From: Lewinella cohaerens DSM 23179
Lineage (GTDB): Bacteria; Bacteroidota; Bacteroidia; Chitinophagales; Saprospiraceae
Assembly: GCF_000379805.1 (NCBI RefSeq)
Contig: NZ_KB903540.1
Coordinates: 9,566-73,565 of the forward strand
DNA length: 64,000 nucleotides
Direction: 5' to 3'
A program made the position numbers and the translations under genes. Shown in pieces: positions 17,728 to 26,257 of the stretch. Positions within the stretch are counted from its first letter, which is position 1. Every line of letters starts with the position of its first letter. Under the pieces are notes generated by a model. It did not search any database and was not told the origin of the DNA. It was given only the letters and a program-made list of their open reading frames with translations.

Positions 17728-18891
17728 TTACCCCTTAAAGTAATCTCGCATCCTGTCAAAAAAGCCGCGATCACTTTTGCCAGGTTGTGGGTGGAAATTC
17801 TCTTTGGTACGGAGGCTTTCCATCATTTTTTTCTCTTCGTCGGTAAGTTTTTTAGGCGTCCAGACATTTACGTGGATGAGTTGATCACCCTGGCCATAGT
17901 CTTGAACATTACTCAATCCTTTGCCTTTGAGGCGGAAAATTTTCCCGGACTGAGTGCCTGGCGGGATCTTGATCTTCACCCGACCGTCGATAGTAGGAAC
18001 TTCAACAGAAGTACCCAGTGCAGCATCGGCAAAGTTGAGGTAAAGGTCATGAATGAGGTTCATACCATCTCTTTGGAGATCGTCATGTGCTTTTTCCTCA
18101 ATGTTGATGAGTAGGTCACCAGCGGGGCCACCCATGCGACCTGCGTTGCCTTTGCCACGCATACTAAGCTGCATACCAGCTTCCACACCCGCTGGGATAG
18201 GAATCTCAATGGTCTCCTCGGCGTACATCCGGCCGTCACCTTTACATTTGGTACAGCGATCCTTGATGGTTTGGCCGCTACCATTACAGGTAGGACAGGT
18301 CGTAGTGGTTTGCATTTGCCCTAAAATGGTAGAGCGTACCTGGCGTACCATACCTGATCCACGGCAAGTATTACAAGTGGATACCGAAGAACTGTCTTTA
18401 GCACCACTACCACCACATTGGTCACAACCAACCTGCTTCTTAACTTTTATTTTTTTGGTAACTCCTTTCGCAATCTCCTCAAGGGTTAAGGAAACTTTGA
18501 TGCGAAGATTGCTACCCCGTTCCCCGCGACTGCGGGTAGAGGTACGGCCACCACCAAAGAAAGAGCCAAAGCCTCCTCCGGTTTCACCGAAAATATCGCC
18601 AAACTGAGAGAAAATATCATCCATGGTCATGCCACCGCCAGCAAAACCACCGCCACCAGCACCTTGGCCCACACCAGCGTGTCCAAAGCGATCATAGCGA
18701 GCACGTTTGTCCTCATCACTAAGGATTTCGTAAGCTTCGGCTGCTTCTTTGAACTTTTCTTCCGCCTCTTTATTGTCAGGATTCTTGTCGGGGTGGAACT
18801 TGATCGCCAATTTGCGGTATGCCTTTTTAATGGCCGCCGCGTCAGCTGACTTGTCTAACCCCAGAATCTCATAGAAATCTCTCTTTGCCAT
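17728..18891 (-). CDS. dnaJ: Molecular chaperone DnaJ
   Basis: A 387-residue Hsp40 that delivers clients to DnaK and stimulates its ATPase. The J domain carries HPD (in KFHPDKNPD, about residue 33), followed by a Gly/Phe-rich linker (about 75-120). Four CxxCxGxG zinc repeats follow ([32 protein letters not shown]). The C-terminal substrate-binding domains are complete. It follows grpE by 8 bp on the same strand. Confidence 0.97.
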   Translation of the reverse strand: MAKRDFYEILGLDKSADAAAIKKAYRKLAIKFHPDKNPDNKEAEEKFKEAAEAYEILSDEDKRARYDRFGHAGVGQGAGGGGFAGGGMTMDDIFSQFGDIFGETGGGFGSFFGGGRTSTRSRGERGSNLRIKVSLTLEEIAKGVTKKIKVKKQVGCDQCGGSGAKDSSSVSTCNTCRGSGMVRQVRSTILGQMQTTTTCPTCNGSGQTIKDRCTKCKGDGRMYAEETIEIPIPAGVEAGMQLSMRGKGNAGRMGGPAGDLLINIEEKAHDDLQRDGMNLIHDLYLNFADAALGTSVEVPTIDGRVKIKIPPGTQSGKIFRLKGKGLSNVQDYGQGDQLIHVNVWTPKKLTDEEKKMMESLRTKENFHPQPGKSDRGFFDRMRDYFKG

Positions 18892-18899
18892 CTTACTTG

Positions 18900-19466
18900 T
18901 TATTTGCCAGTAACTACCTTCGCGTGACGAATAATTTTCCCTTTCAAAGTGTAGCCACGTTCGATAGTGTCGACAATTTTTCCTTTCAATTCCTCTGTCG
19001 GAGCAGGGATTTCAGTGATTGCAGCGTGTAGTTCCGGGTCAAAAGGAAGGCCGGTACTCTCCATTGGTTCCAGGCCTCGCTGCTTGAGGATAGAAAATAG
19101 TTTGTGATAAACGAGTTCAATTCCTTCCTGAAAGGCCGGAGAGTTTTTCTGGTCCTCTGGAAGGTGTTGTGCTCTGTCAAAATCGTCCAATACAGGCAGC
19201 AATGCTGTCATGGTGTCGCGGGCAGCGGTGTTCATCAGCTCCATCCGTTCGCGAATATTACGCTTCTTGAAGTTGTCGAACTCTGCCATCAAGCGGAGAT
19301 ACTTGTCGCGTAATTCGTCTCGTTCTTGCTTCAGTTTTGCTTCGCTGCTGTCGTTATCGCTTTGGTTATCAGTTGGTTCGGTGCTTTCTTGGTCGGTGTT
19401 TTCGGCCACGTCTTGCGCATCGTTCAACTGTTCGTCAAGCGTTTCTTTATCTTGTTTCTTACTCAT
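18900..19466 (-). CDS. grpE: Nucleotide exchange factor GrpE
   Basis: A 188-residue protein: an acidic, low-complexity N-terminus (about 1-50), a long coiled coil ([20 protein letters not shown], continuing to FDNFKKR), and the C-terminal beta domain ending in [20 protein letters not shown], the family signature. It releases ADP from DnaK. I chose the ATG complementary to 19464-19466; in-frame ATGs at about 19490 would add 8 residues. It forms an operon with dnaJ. Confidence 0.95.
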   Translation of the reverse strand: MSKKQDKETLDEQLNDAQDVAENTDQESTEPTDNQSDNDSSEAKLKQERDELRDKYLRLMAEFDNFKKRNIRERMELMNTAARDTMTALLPVLDDFDRAQHLPEDQKNSPAFQEGIELVYHKLFSILKQRGLEPMESTGLPFDPELHAAITEIPAPTEELKGKIVDTIERGYTLKGKIIRHAKVVTGK

Positions 19467-19533
19467 TGAGTGTCGAAGTTTTTTAAACATCATACTATCA
19501 ATAGCAATTACTTTGCCAAGCACGGAAGGTGCG

Positions 19534-20073
19534 TCATTTTGACAGCCGCTGATCCAGTAAGCGTGCCATTTGTTCTGCCGTCATATTGACGCCAATAATT
19601 TGCCCGCGTGGATCAATAAGATAAGAAGTAGGCACTTCTGCAATGCCATAAAGGTTAGAAATCTCTCCATTGAAAAATTTCAAACTGGTAGAGTGGTCCA
19701 TAATGTGATAGGGCCAGTTTAATTGATCCCTGAGGATGGCCTGCTCCCATCGACTACTGTCTTTTTCTACGCCTATGTTGAGAATTACTAAGCCTTCTCC
19801 GTCGCTGAATTGTTGTTCGCGATAAGCATTGTACAACGCTACGATACCAGGGTTTTGAGCACGACAAGGGCCACACCAGCTACCCCAAAAATCAAGCAAA
19901 ACATATTTACCTTCCAGGTCGCTGAGCGCAAAAGGGCTGCCGTCACGGAGTTGGGCGGTAAAAGCCGGTGCAGGCTTGCCATTCGTGTATTTGGGTTGGA
20001 AGTAAAAGTAGCGGCCGATATAAAAAGCAGCAACTAATAATAAGGTGATAAGCCATCCATATTTCTTAATCAT
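19534..20073 (-). CDS. TlpA-like thioredoxin-fold lipid-bilayer-anchored protein
   Basis: A 179-residue protein anchored by an N-terminal transmembrane segment (about residues 6-24, WLITLLLVAAFYIGRYFYF). The periplasmic TlpA/ResA-type domain has the redox motif WCGPC (in DFWGSWCGPCRAQNPG) and the cis-proline loop EVPTSYLIDPRG. Such proteins reduce periplasmic disulfides, for example in cytochrome c maturation. The start at 20073 avoids overlap with xerD, which ends at 20111. It probably belongs to the ATP-grasp, xerD, thioredoxin run of minus-strand genes. Confidence 0.87.
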   Translation of the reverse strand: MIKKYGWLITLLLVAAFYIGRYFYFQPKYTNGKPAPAFTAQLRDGSPFALSDLEGKYVLLDFWGSWCGPCRAQNPGIVALYNAYREQQFSDGEGLVILNIGVEKDSSRWEQAILRDQLNWPYHIMDHSTSLKFFNGEISNLYGIAEVPTSYLIDPRGQIIGVNMTAEQMARLLDQRLSK

Positions 20074-20110
20074 GAAGTCGATTTTTGATTCTCTAGTTAT
20101 TAGAACAAGT

Positions 20111-21028
20111 CTATTCCTCAATAGGACGATTGCGGGGGTGAAACTGCAAGATAGTCTCCCTCAGGAAATCTGAATCCAGGTGCGTATAAATTTCAGTAGT
20201 CAGAATTGATTCGTGCCCCAGCATGTCCTGAACAGCTCGAAGGTCTGCACCGCCTTCAATAAGGTGTGTCGCAAATGAATGACGAAAAGTGTGAGGACTT
20301 ACGTTTTTTTCAATACCCGCTTCTTTGGCACACTTTTTTACGATGTTATAAACCATTATTCTGCTAAGGCTTCCCCCTCTGCGATTGAGGAATATCAGGT
20401 GCCGAGCTTCGGGCTTGATATTATTGAGGTGTCGCCGAACACCTTCCAGGTAAAAGCGAAGGTGTTTGATGGCGTCTTCCCCGATAGGAACCAGGCGTTC
20501 TTTATCTCCTTTGCCAATGATTTTCAGGAATCCCATTTCCCAGTAGACGTGCCGAAGGGGGAGCTGCGTCAATTCACTCACTCTTAATCCGCTAGCGTAC
20601 AGCATTTCCAGCATGGCCCGATTTCGGAGCCCGTGATCAGTACTCAGATCAATAGTTGCAAGCATCGCTTGGATTTCCTCGTAGGTAAGTACTTCGGGAA
20701 TGTAGCGCCCTAGTTTTGGGCCTTCCAACAGCTCGGTGGGGTCTTTATCTAAAATTTCTTCTGTTTGTAAATAGGTATAAAAGGTTTTAATACCTGAGAG
20801 GATTCGTGCCTGAGAGCGAACGCCGAGTTCAAGACTGTTGAGCCATTCCAGGAAGTTTTCTAATTGCTGCCGGGTTATTTTGCGAGGAGGTGTTTCGTCA
20901 CTGTGTAATTCCAAAAACGTGACCAGCTTGCGAACGTCTCTTTCGTAAGCCACAATGCTGTGAGATGATAATGCTTTTTCTAAACGAAGAAAAGCCTTAA
21001 ACCCGCGGATAGTAATTTCCCAGATCAT
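20111..21028 (-). CDS. xerD: Site-specific tyrosine recombinase XerD/XerC
   Basis: A 305-residue recombinase. It has the N-terminal SAM-like core-binding domain (about 1-95) and a catalytic domain with the full set: Arg in ASGLRVSEL, Lys in GKGDKERLVPI, HTFRH, the GHESI His, and the nucleophilic Tyr in TEIYTHLD. The size and C-terminus are those of chromosomal XerC/D rather than of an integron or phage integrase. The role is chromosome dimer resolution at dif. It lies 8 bp after the ATP-grasp gene. Confidence 0.9.
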   Translation of the reverse strand: MIWEITIRGFKAFLRLEKALSSHSIVAYERDVRKLVTFLELHSDETPPRKITRQQLENFLEWLNSLELGVRSQARILSGIKTFYTYLQTEEILDKDPTELLEGPKLGRYIPEVLTYEEIQAMLATIDLSTDHGLRNRAMLEMLYASGLRVSELTQLPLRHVYWEMGFLKIIGKGDKERLVPIGEDAIKHLRFYLEGVRRHLNNIKPEARHLIFLNRRGGSLSRIMVYNIVKKCAKEAGIEKNVSPHTFRHSFATHLIEGGADLRAVQDMLGHESILTTEIYTHLDSDFLRETILQFHPRNRPIEE

Positions 21029-21036
21029 GAAGGGAG

Positions 21037-22239
21037 TTAATCGGTGGGCTTATCTGGTGCTGGTGCGCTGGCATGGAATTCATTGAAAACCCGCTCGGCA
21101 TAGCTATCCAGAAGTTCAGTCACTCGCTCGCGGCTGGTAGATTGTACAATGAAACCAACGTGGTGGGGCTTGTTTATACGCCAAACAATCTCGGGGTCTT
21201 GAAAGCCACTGGTGTCTGGATGCTCATACCGGGCAAGAGAAATGAGAATGCCAGCATGGTGTTTTCGTACCGTAGGCAATTCGTAGACCTCATCTTTAGC
21301 GACAGCTGTCTCTAGTTTAGCCCATTCTGCCCAGAGGTTAATGCCCGAAGCGTATTCCACCATTTCAGCGAGGTGAGCACCACCCACGCGTGAAGAAGTC
21401 TCCAGGAAGTAAAAGTGACCATCCGCGTGTGAACGAATAAATTCGGTATGGCTGGCGCTGAATTTCATGCCAAAAGCGTTCATTACATCGCCAGTGAGCT
21501 TGCGTAGCCCTTCGTCTTCAACACCTTTGTAGGGAACCGTCTGAGACCGAAAAATACCACCGCCATGAGCTACTTCAAAAGGCGTGTTGAGGTATTTGGA
21601 TACCTGGCAAAAGGCTATTTCGCCTTCACTAGAGATGACATCTACGTGATAAACGTCACCGGGAAGGAATTGCTCAACGAGATAGTTGTTACGTTTTTCA
21701 CCCAGCTCATTGACAACCTTCCAGAGGTCTTCAGCAGAATGAACTTTCTTGATCCCCAGGGCACTGGCTTCTGCCCGAGGCTTCACAACCCAAGGGGGAG
21801 CTACAGTAGCAGCGTATTCATTAATTTCCTCATTGTTGAACAGCGCAGAAAAAGGAGGTACAGGGATGCCCGCATCCCGAGCCTTGATGCGCATGGCCAG
21901 TTTGTCTCGGAAATAGCGAGCAGTGGTTTGCCCCATTCCCGGAATTCGGAATTCTTCCCGAAGATAGGCTGCTTTTTCGACATCAAAATCATCTAAGGCT
22001 ACGATGCGATCAACTTTGTTTTCTTGCAAAAGCCAAGCGATACCTTTGCGCATTTCCTCGTAATTCTTTGGCGTATTGGCATCGTCTTCTAAATAGAAAA
22101 CATCCTTGAGGGATGCTCTGGGCCAAGGACTGTCTTCCAATGATTTTTTGGTCAACAAATACACTGTATTACCAGCGGCGGCACATGCTTCTAGAAAGCG
22201 GGTACCTTTAAAATAGAAAGAAATACAAAGAAAGGTCAT
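21037..22239 (-). CDS. ATP-grasp domain protein
   Basis: A 400-residue enzyme of the ATP-grasp superfamily, forming an acyl phosphate and then a C-N bond. Visible are a preATP-grasp domain, ATP contacts PPWVVKPRAEASALGIKK and NYLVEQFLPGDVYHVD, and the Mg-binding tail HFYFLETSSRVGG. It resembles carbamoyl-phosphate synthase or BioC-like biotin-carboxylase-fold peptide ligases; the substrate is unknown. I used the ATG complementary to 22237-22239 (MTFLCISFYFKGTRFLEACA), as the extra upstream codons look unlike the family. Confidence 0.85.
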   Translation of the reverse strand: MTFLCISFYFKGTRFLEACAAAGNTVYLLTKKSLEDSPWPRASLKDVFYLEDDANTPKNYEEMRKGIAWLLQENKVDRIVALDDFDVEKAAYLREEFRIPGMGQTTARYFRDKLAMRIKARDAGIPVPPFSALFNNEEINEYAATVAPPWVVKPRAEASALGIKKVHSAEDLWKVVNELGEKRNNYLVEQFLPGDVYHVDVISSEGEIAFCQVSKYLNTPFEVAHGGGIFRSQTVPYKGVEDEGLRKLTGDVMNAFGMKFSASHTEFIRSHADGHFYFLETSSRVGGAHLAEMVEYASGINLWAEWAKLETAVAKDEVYELPTVRKHHAGILISLARYEHPDTSGFQDPEIVWRINKPHHVGFIVQSTSRERVTELLDSYAERVFNEFHASAPAPDKPTD

Positions 22240-22330
22240 AGCAAAAGGAGTTTGAGAAGAAAGGAAAGATAGGTCATATTCCCGGGAATTGCCAAACTTC
22301 AAAGGAAGGAAAAAGCCATTTTTTTAATCT

Positions 22331-22434
22331 ATACCGATCTTAAAGTGGTTTGGGCTTTTGCCCAAATTACTTTGATCGGTATATCCCGACTGAAGTGTTT
22401 GGGCAAAAGCCCAAACCACTTAGTTGTCGGGATA
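22331..22434. repeat. Double-hairpin element G, overlapping the end of an O-methyltransferase gene
   Basis: Two back-to-back hairpins. The first has outer arms ATACCGATC (22331-22339) / GATCGGTAT (22374-22382); the second has ATATCCCGAC (22381-22390) / GTCGGGATAT (22425-22434). Each encloses the palindrome TTTGGGC-NNNN-GCCCAAA, with the two copies in opposite orientation, so 22343-22366 and 22398-22421 are 24-bp perfect inverted repeats. The right part contains the TTA complement of the methyltransferase stop (22420-22422). Confidence 0.75.
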
Positions 22435-23067
22435 TTTACGTTGGGCCATCATTAAGCCATCGCGAAGGGGAAGGATCAGGTTGGTGAAACGTTCATCCGC
22501 GAGTACTTTCTTGTTAAAGGCATCCAGCGTTTGGGTATCCTGGTCGGTTGCTCCGCTGACTACTTTACCGCTCCAAAGAACATTGTCTGCCAGAATAATT
22601 CCGCCGGGGTTGATACGATCAGCAAGGGCGTCGAAGTATTGGTCGTATTCACGTTTGTTGGCATCAAGAAAAACCAAATCGAAGTTGCCGGAGATAGTAG
22701 GGATAATGAGTTTAGCGTCACCTTGATGAACGGTTACTTTTTCATCCAGTGCTGCAGCAGTAAGGTGCTTCTTGATGAGGTAGACGATCTCGGGGTTGCC
22801 TTCAATGGTGTGTAAGTGCCCGGTGGGGAGTAGACCTTCGGCCAGGCAATGTGCGCCGTAGCCTGTAAAAGTACCTACTTCAAGGATTTGTTGAGGGCGC
22901 ATTATTCGACTTAGCATGGCTAAAAAACGCCCTTGCAAAGCACCCGATAACATCTGAGGAGCCAGCGTTTTGAGGTGGGTCTCCCGCTCAAGTGCTAGCA
23001 AAGTAGCTGGCGGTGGTGAAGAATGCCGCTGACAATATTGGTGAATTTCTCTTATCCATTGGTTCAT
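22420..23067 (-). CDS. SAM-dependent O-methyltransferase (catechol/caffeoyl-CoA type)
   Basis: A 215-residue class I methyltransferase. SAM motif I is ILEVGTFTGYGAHCLAEG, the acidic-loop region is HTIEGNPEIV, and metal ligands are in VFLDANKREYDQYF and ILADNVLWSGKV. This is the cation-dependent bacterial family often called YrrM/TrmR or catechol O-methyltransferase-like; some members modify tRNA wobble uridine, so the substrate is open. The last codons (PDN-stop) are supplied by the inverted-repeat element overlapping its 3' end. Confidence 0.9.
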   Translation of the reverse strand: MNQWIREIHQYCQRHSSPPPATLLALERETHLKTLAPQMLSGALQGRFLAMLSRIMRPQQILEVGTFTGYGAHCLAEGLLPTGHLHTIEGNPEIVYLIKKHLTAAALDEKVTVHQGDAKLIIPTISGNFDLVFLDANKREYDQYFDALADRINPGGIILADNVLWSGKVVSGATDQDTQTLDAFNKKVLADERFTNLILPLRDGLMMAQRKYPDN

Positions 23068-23451
23068 GGCTCAAAGATAAGACAGCTCAGCTTATTTCTG
23101 CGCAATATGATTATTGCGTATTGCGGAAAAAACGGGTAATTACCCATCTGTAAATAAGCGTAACAATAATTATGGTAAGCATGATTTTTTATAGCTAGAG
23201 CGAAAAAATGTTCTTGGGGATATTCAAAACAATGGTTTGACGACTTTAGAACGTATAAAGTCACTCAAATGTTAGTGTACTCAAACGTTAAAGTTGCTAT
23301 ATTGGTATAGTTGTTAATGTTTATTCTTCATGCGGCCTTATTTTTTTGTGCTGTTCCTTATTTTGAATTCGTACTAATTGGCCGTTTTTTTTTCGTTTTA
23401 TGCGAGGCGAATTGAAATCATAGCCTGTTGCCTAACCAAATACCAAAGTGC
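23068..23451. other. Gene-free AT-rich intergenic region between divergent genes
   Basis: 384 bp between the methyltransferase start and the SdiA-regulated-like gene. It must contain both promoters, but I could not place a clean TTTG/TAnnTTTG pair. It has T-rich stretches at 23340-23400 and no convincing frame, hairpin or repeat. Confidence 0.5.
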
Positions 23452-24375
23452 ATGACTCCGAAGCATTTGTTTATCCTTTTTATATGCTGTTTTTTTGTCA
23501 CCGTATCCTTCAGTCAGGAGCATCATAATCATGCAGATCCTTATGATTGGGATAACCCTGCACAAAGTTTTTCACTGGACGAAAAGCTAATAGAAATTTC
23601 AGGGCTATCCGTTGAGCCGACGGGAACTTATCTATTGGCTGTACAGGATGAGTTGGGGGAGTTGTTTGTGTTGGATAAAATGACTGGGCGAATTGTTCAG
23701 CAAATTCCTTTCTGGAAAGAAGGTGATTATGAAGGGATCGAGCAGGTCGGGTCTACGGTTTATGTTGTGAAAAGCACGGGCACTATTTACGAAGTAGCTC
23801 ACGCTGGTACCAGTGAGCAGACGGTAGAAAAATACAACGGCTTTTTAACGGGAGACAATGATATCGAAGGCTTGAGTTATTGGCCGGCACGTAATCAGTT
23901 ATTGTTGGCGTGTAAAGCACAACCAGGAGGGGAACTGGACCCTAATCGCTATAAAGCCATCTATGCTTTTGATTTAGAAACAAAAAGCTTTCTTACGGAA
24001 CCTTTGTTGTTGCTAGACCGCGAAGCGGTGAGCGCCTACCTCAAGGATTGTAAACCTGGGCCAGACCACCACAAGTTATGCGATATTTTTGATCCAGAGA
24101 AAGAAGATTTTGACCTGAGTCCGGCAGCTTTGGCTGTTCATCCATTAACGGATAATTTTTATCTTACTTCGTCGAAGGGAAACCTCTTAATCGTTATCAA
24201 TAGTGCTGGCGAGATTCTTCATATTGATAAGTTGCCTAAAGCGTTGCATCGCCAACCTGAAGGCTTGTGTTTTGACCTTGCCGGCAATCTTTATATCTCT
24301 AATGAACAAAAAAAAGACACGCCTCCATTAATTCATTATTATCTTTATGACCCAAATCGCACTACGGAGCGTTAA
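23452..24375 (+). CDS. Secreted SdiA-regulated-like beta-propeller protein
   Basis: A 307-residue protein starting with a signal peptide (MTPKHLFILFICCFFVTVSF). The mature part has the pattern of the SdiA-regulated / phytase-like esterase domain: LIEISGLSVEPTGTYLLAVQ, EGDYEGIEQVGSTVYVVK, DNDIEGLSYWPARNQLLLAC, PEGLCFDLAGNLYISNE. Each is a blade-forming segment. The biochemical role of this family is unproven. I preferred the ATG at 23452 over a TTG 24 nt earlier because the signal peptide starts there. A His-rich patch (EHHNHAD) follows the signal peptide. Confidence 0.8.
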   Translation: MTPKHLFILFICCFFVTVSFSQEHHNHADPYDWDNPAQSFSLDEKLIEISGLSVEPTGTYLLAVQDELGELFVLDKMTGRIVQQIPFWKEGDYEGIEQVGSTVYVVKSTGTIYEVAHAGTSEQTVEKYNGFLTGDNDIEGLSYWPARNQLLLACKAQPGGELDPNRYKAIYAFDLETKSFLTEPLLLLDREAVSAYLKDCKPGPDHHKLCDIFDPEKEDFDLSPAALAVHPLTDNFYLTSSKGNLLIVINSAGEILHIDKLPKALHRQPEGLCFDLAGNLYISNEQKKDTPPLIHYYLYDPNRTTER

Positions 24376-24482
24376 TTAAGAGACCATACAAAAATCTGGT
24401 ACTACAAATTTGTCAGGGTTAGATTTTGTATTCTCAATCAAAGGCCGCAAGTTTGCGCATTAATTAGACTGATTTCCACCTC

Positions 24483-25709
24483 ATGAGTATCGTAGAAATG
24501 AAAGTCCCCGTTATTGGGGAATCCATCACAGAAGTAACCCTTTCTCAATGGCTGAAAGCCGACGGAGCATACGTTGCACTTGACGAACCCATCTGTGAGT
24601 TCGAATCTGATAAAGCTACCCTCGAATTTCCTGCTGAAGCTGCGGGTAAACTCATCCATGTAGCTGCCGAAGAGGAGGACCTCGAGATTGGAGCACTGGT
24701 TGCCAAAATTGATACCAGCGTTGCTGCCCCTGAAGGTGGAAGTGGAGATGCTGCTCCTGCTAAAGAAGAAACCCCCACTAAGAAAGAAGAAGCTCCCGCG
24801 CCTGCTGTGGCCTCTGATTCTTACGCTAAAGGGCATCCAAGCCCCGCCGCGAATAAGATCCTGGCGGAAAAAAATATCGCTGCCGAAAACGTTCAAGGCA
24901 CCGGCCGCGACGGCAGAATCACGAAAGCCGACGCTGACAAAGCTACCGCTCCTGCACCCAAGGCTCCAGCGGCGGCGGCTCCTACACCCGCTCCACGTGC
25001 TGATTTCAGCAGAGAAGAGTCTCGCAAGAAAATGAGCCGTATGCGGCGCACGATCGCCAGTCGCCTCACCAAAGCGAAGAACGAAACGGCAATGCTTACG
25101 ACCTTCAATGAAGTAGACCTCACCAATGTGATGGCTCTTCGCAAACAGGTTCAGGAGAAATTTGTCGAAAAGTATGGCGTTAAGCTAGGCTTCATGTCTT
25201 TATTCTCTAAAGCTTGTGCCAAAGCACTGATGGAAAAGCCTGACGTGAACGCCTTCATCGACGATAATGAGTTGGTATATCACGATTACGCAGATATCTC
25301 TATCGCAATTTCTACCCCTACCGGCCTGGTTGTACCTCCCGTTAAAAATGTAGAATCGCTGAACTTCGCCGAAATCGAATTAGAAATTAAGCGCCTGGCT
25401 GGTCGCGCCCGCAACGGTGAGCTGACCCTGGACGAAATGCAGGGAGGAACCTTCGCGATCACCAATGGTGGTGTCTTTGGTTCTTTACTGAGCACACCTA
25501 TTTTAAACGCGCCACAATCGGCCATTTTAGGTATGCACGGTATCTTCAATCGCCCAATGGCCATCAACGGAGAAGTGAAGATTCGTCCGATGATGTACTT
25601 GGCACTGTCTTACGATCACCGCGTAGTTGATGGTAGTACTTCGGTAACCTTCCTCGTACGCGTGAAGGAACTCTTGGAGAACCCTAATTTGCTGTTGCTG
25701 GATGTATAA
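24483..25709 (+). CDS. sucB: Dihydrolipoamide succinyltransferase, E2 of 2-oxoglutarate dehydrogenase
   Basis: A 408-residue E2. The lipoyl domain (residues ~3-75) has its lysine in ESDKATLEF (K44). Ala/Pro-rich linkers flank a peripheral-subunit-binding domain ([20 protein letters not shown], about 119-155). The catalytic domain (about 180-408) has SYDHRVVDG (His379) and the C-terminus [10 protein letters not shown] typical of SucB. It transfers succinyl to CoA in the TCA cycle. sucA is not in the window; the gene is flanked by an unrelated upstream gene and a terminator. Confidence 0.95.
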   Translation: MSIVEMKVPVIGESITEVTLSQWLKADGAYVALDEPICEFESDKATLEFPAEAAGKLIHVAAEEEDLEIGALVAKIDTSVAAPEGGSGDAAPAKEETPTKKEEAPAPAVASDSYAKGHPSPAANKILAEKNIAAENVQGTGRDGRITKADADKATAPAPKAPAAAAPTPAPRADFSREESRKKMSRMRRTIASRLTKAKNETAMLTTFNEVDLTNVMALRKQVQEKFVEKYGVKLGFMSLFSKACAKALMEKPDVNAFIDDNELVYHDYADISIAISTPTGLVVPPVKNVESLNFAEIELEIKRLAGRARNGELTLDEMQGGTFAITNGGVFGSLLSTPILNAPQSAILGMHGIFNRPMAINGEVKIRPMMYLALSYDHRVVDGSTSVTFLVRVKELLENPNLLLLDV

Positions 25710-25732
25710 ACAGTAAAGGGAATTAGATAAGC

Positions 25733-25768
25733 AAAGGGCCAAGCGTAGAGAATACGTTTGGCCCTTTT
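25733..25768. terminator. Bidirectional terminator after sucB
   Basis: AAAGGGCCAAGCGTA (25733-25747) pairs with TACGTTTGGCCCTTT (25753-25767) with one G-U pair. It separates sucB from the convergent gene at 25772. Confidence 0.85.
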
Positions 25769-25771
25769 GCG

Positions 25772-26197
25772 TTATTCCTGTCTCAATAGAAAGTCCAATT
25801 CTTCTTTTCTTATACGGGTTATTTGCAGCATGTGGTCGAGATAAATGATGCCCAGCAGGTGGCCCCGATAACCATCCGCAGCGGAATGGCTATGTCGGCG
25901 GCGGTGCATTACCCACGCTTGTTGGTAGATGACGATTTCCTGCCGCAAGGAGTCGTTCTCCTGCTGCTCAAGCAGTTTGATAAATTGAGCATTCATTGCT
26001 TCATCAGCCTCCTGAAAAGCCAAGTTTAAACAAATACGATGACTCAGGTTATCGCCCGGAGTACTGTCGCAATTTATGCGCTGTGCATAAGGCAGTTCCA
26101 TATAGCTCATCTTGCTCAGACGGTATACATCGGTTGTATCTTGCCCAATGGCGAGACTCGTATATAAAAGCATTAATAAGAAGTACCAACTACGCAT
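25772..26197 (-). CDS. LprI-like (DUF1311) secreted protein
   Basis: A 141-residue protein with a signal peptide (MRSWYFLLMLLYTSLAIGQ). It has the DUF1311/LprI pattern: paired cysteines (INCDSTPG, RICLNLAFQEADEAMN) and a Q-x-x-W segment (YQQAWVMHRRRHSH). LprI of Mycobacterium inhibits lysozyme, but most family members are uncharacterised. The start complementary to 26195-26197 gives the signal peptide. Confidence in the family is moderate because the helix-cysteine pattern is short. Confidence 0.65.
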   Translation of the reverse strand: MRSWYFLLMLLYTSLAIGQDTTDVYRLSKMSYMELPYAQRINCDSTPGDNLSHRICLNLAFQEADEAMNAQFIKLLEQQENDSLRQEIVIYQQAWVMHRRRHSHSAADGYRGHLLGIIYLDHMLQITRIRKEELDFLLRQE

Positions 26198-26257
26198 AAT
26201 TGAAATATTCCAGGGCAAACCCTTACACTTTTACACTAATCAAACCCTTACACTTTT

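Noticed and set aside
18053-18607. 184-codon plus-strand frame opposite dnaJ
   Set aside because: Antisense to the zinc-finger part of dnaJ; the Pro/Arg-rich translation is an artefact of the Gly/Cys-rich coding strand.
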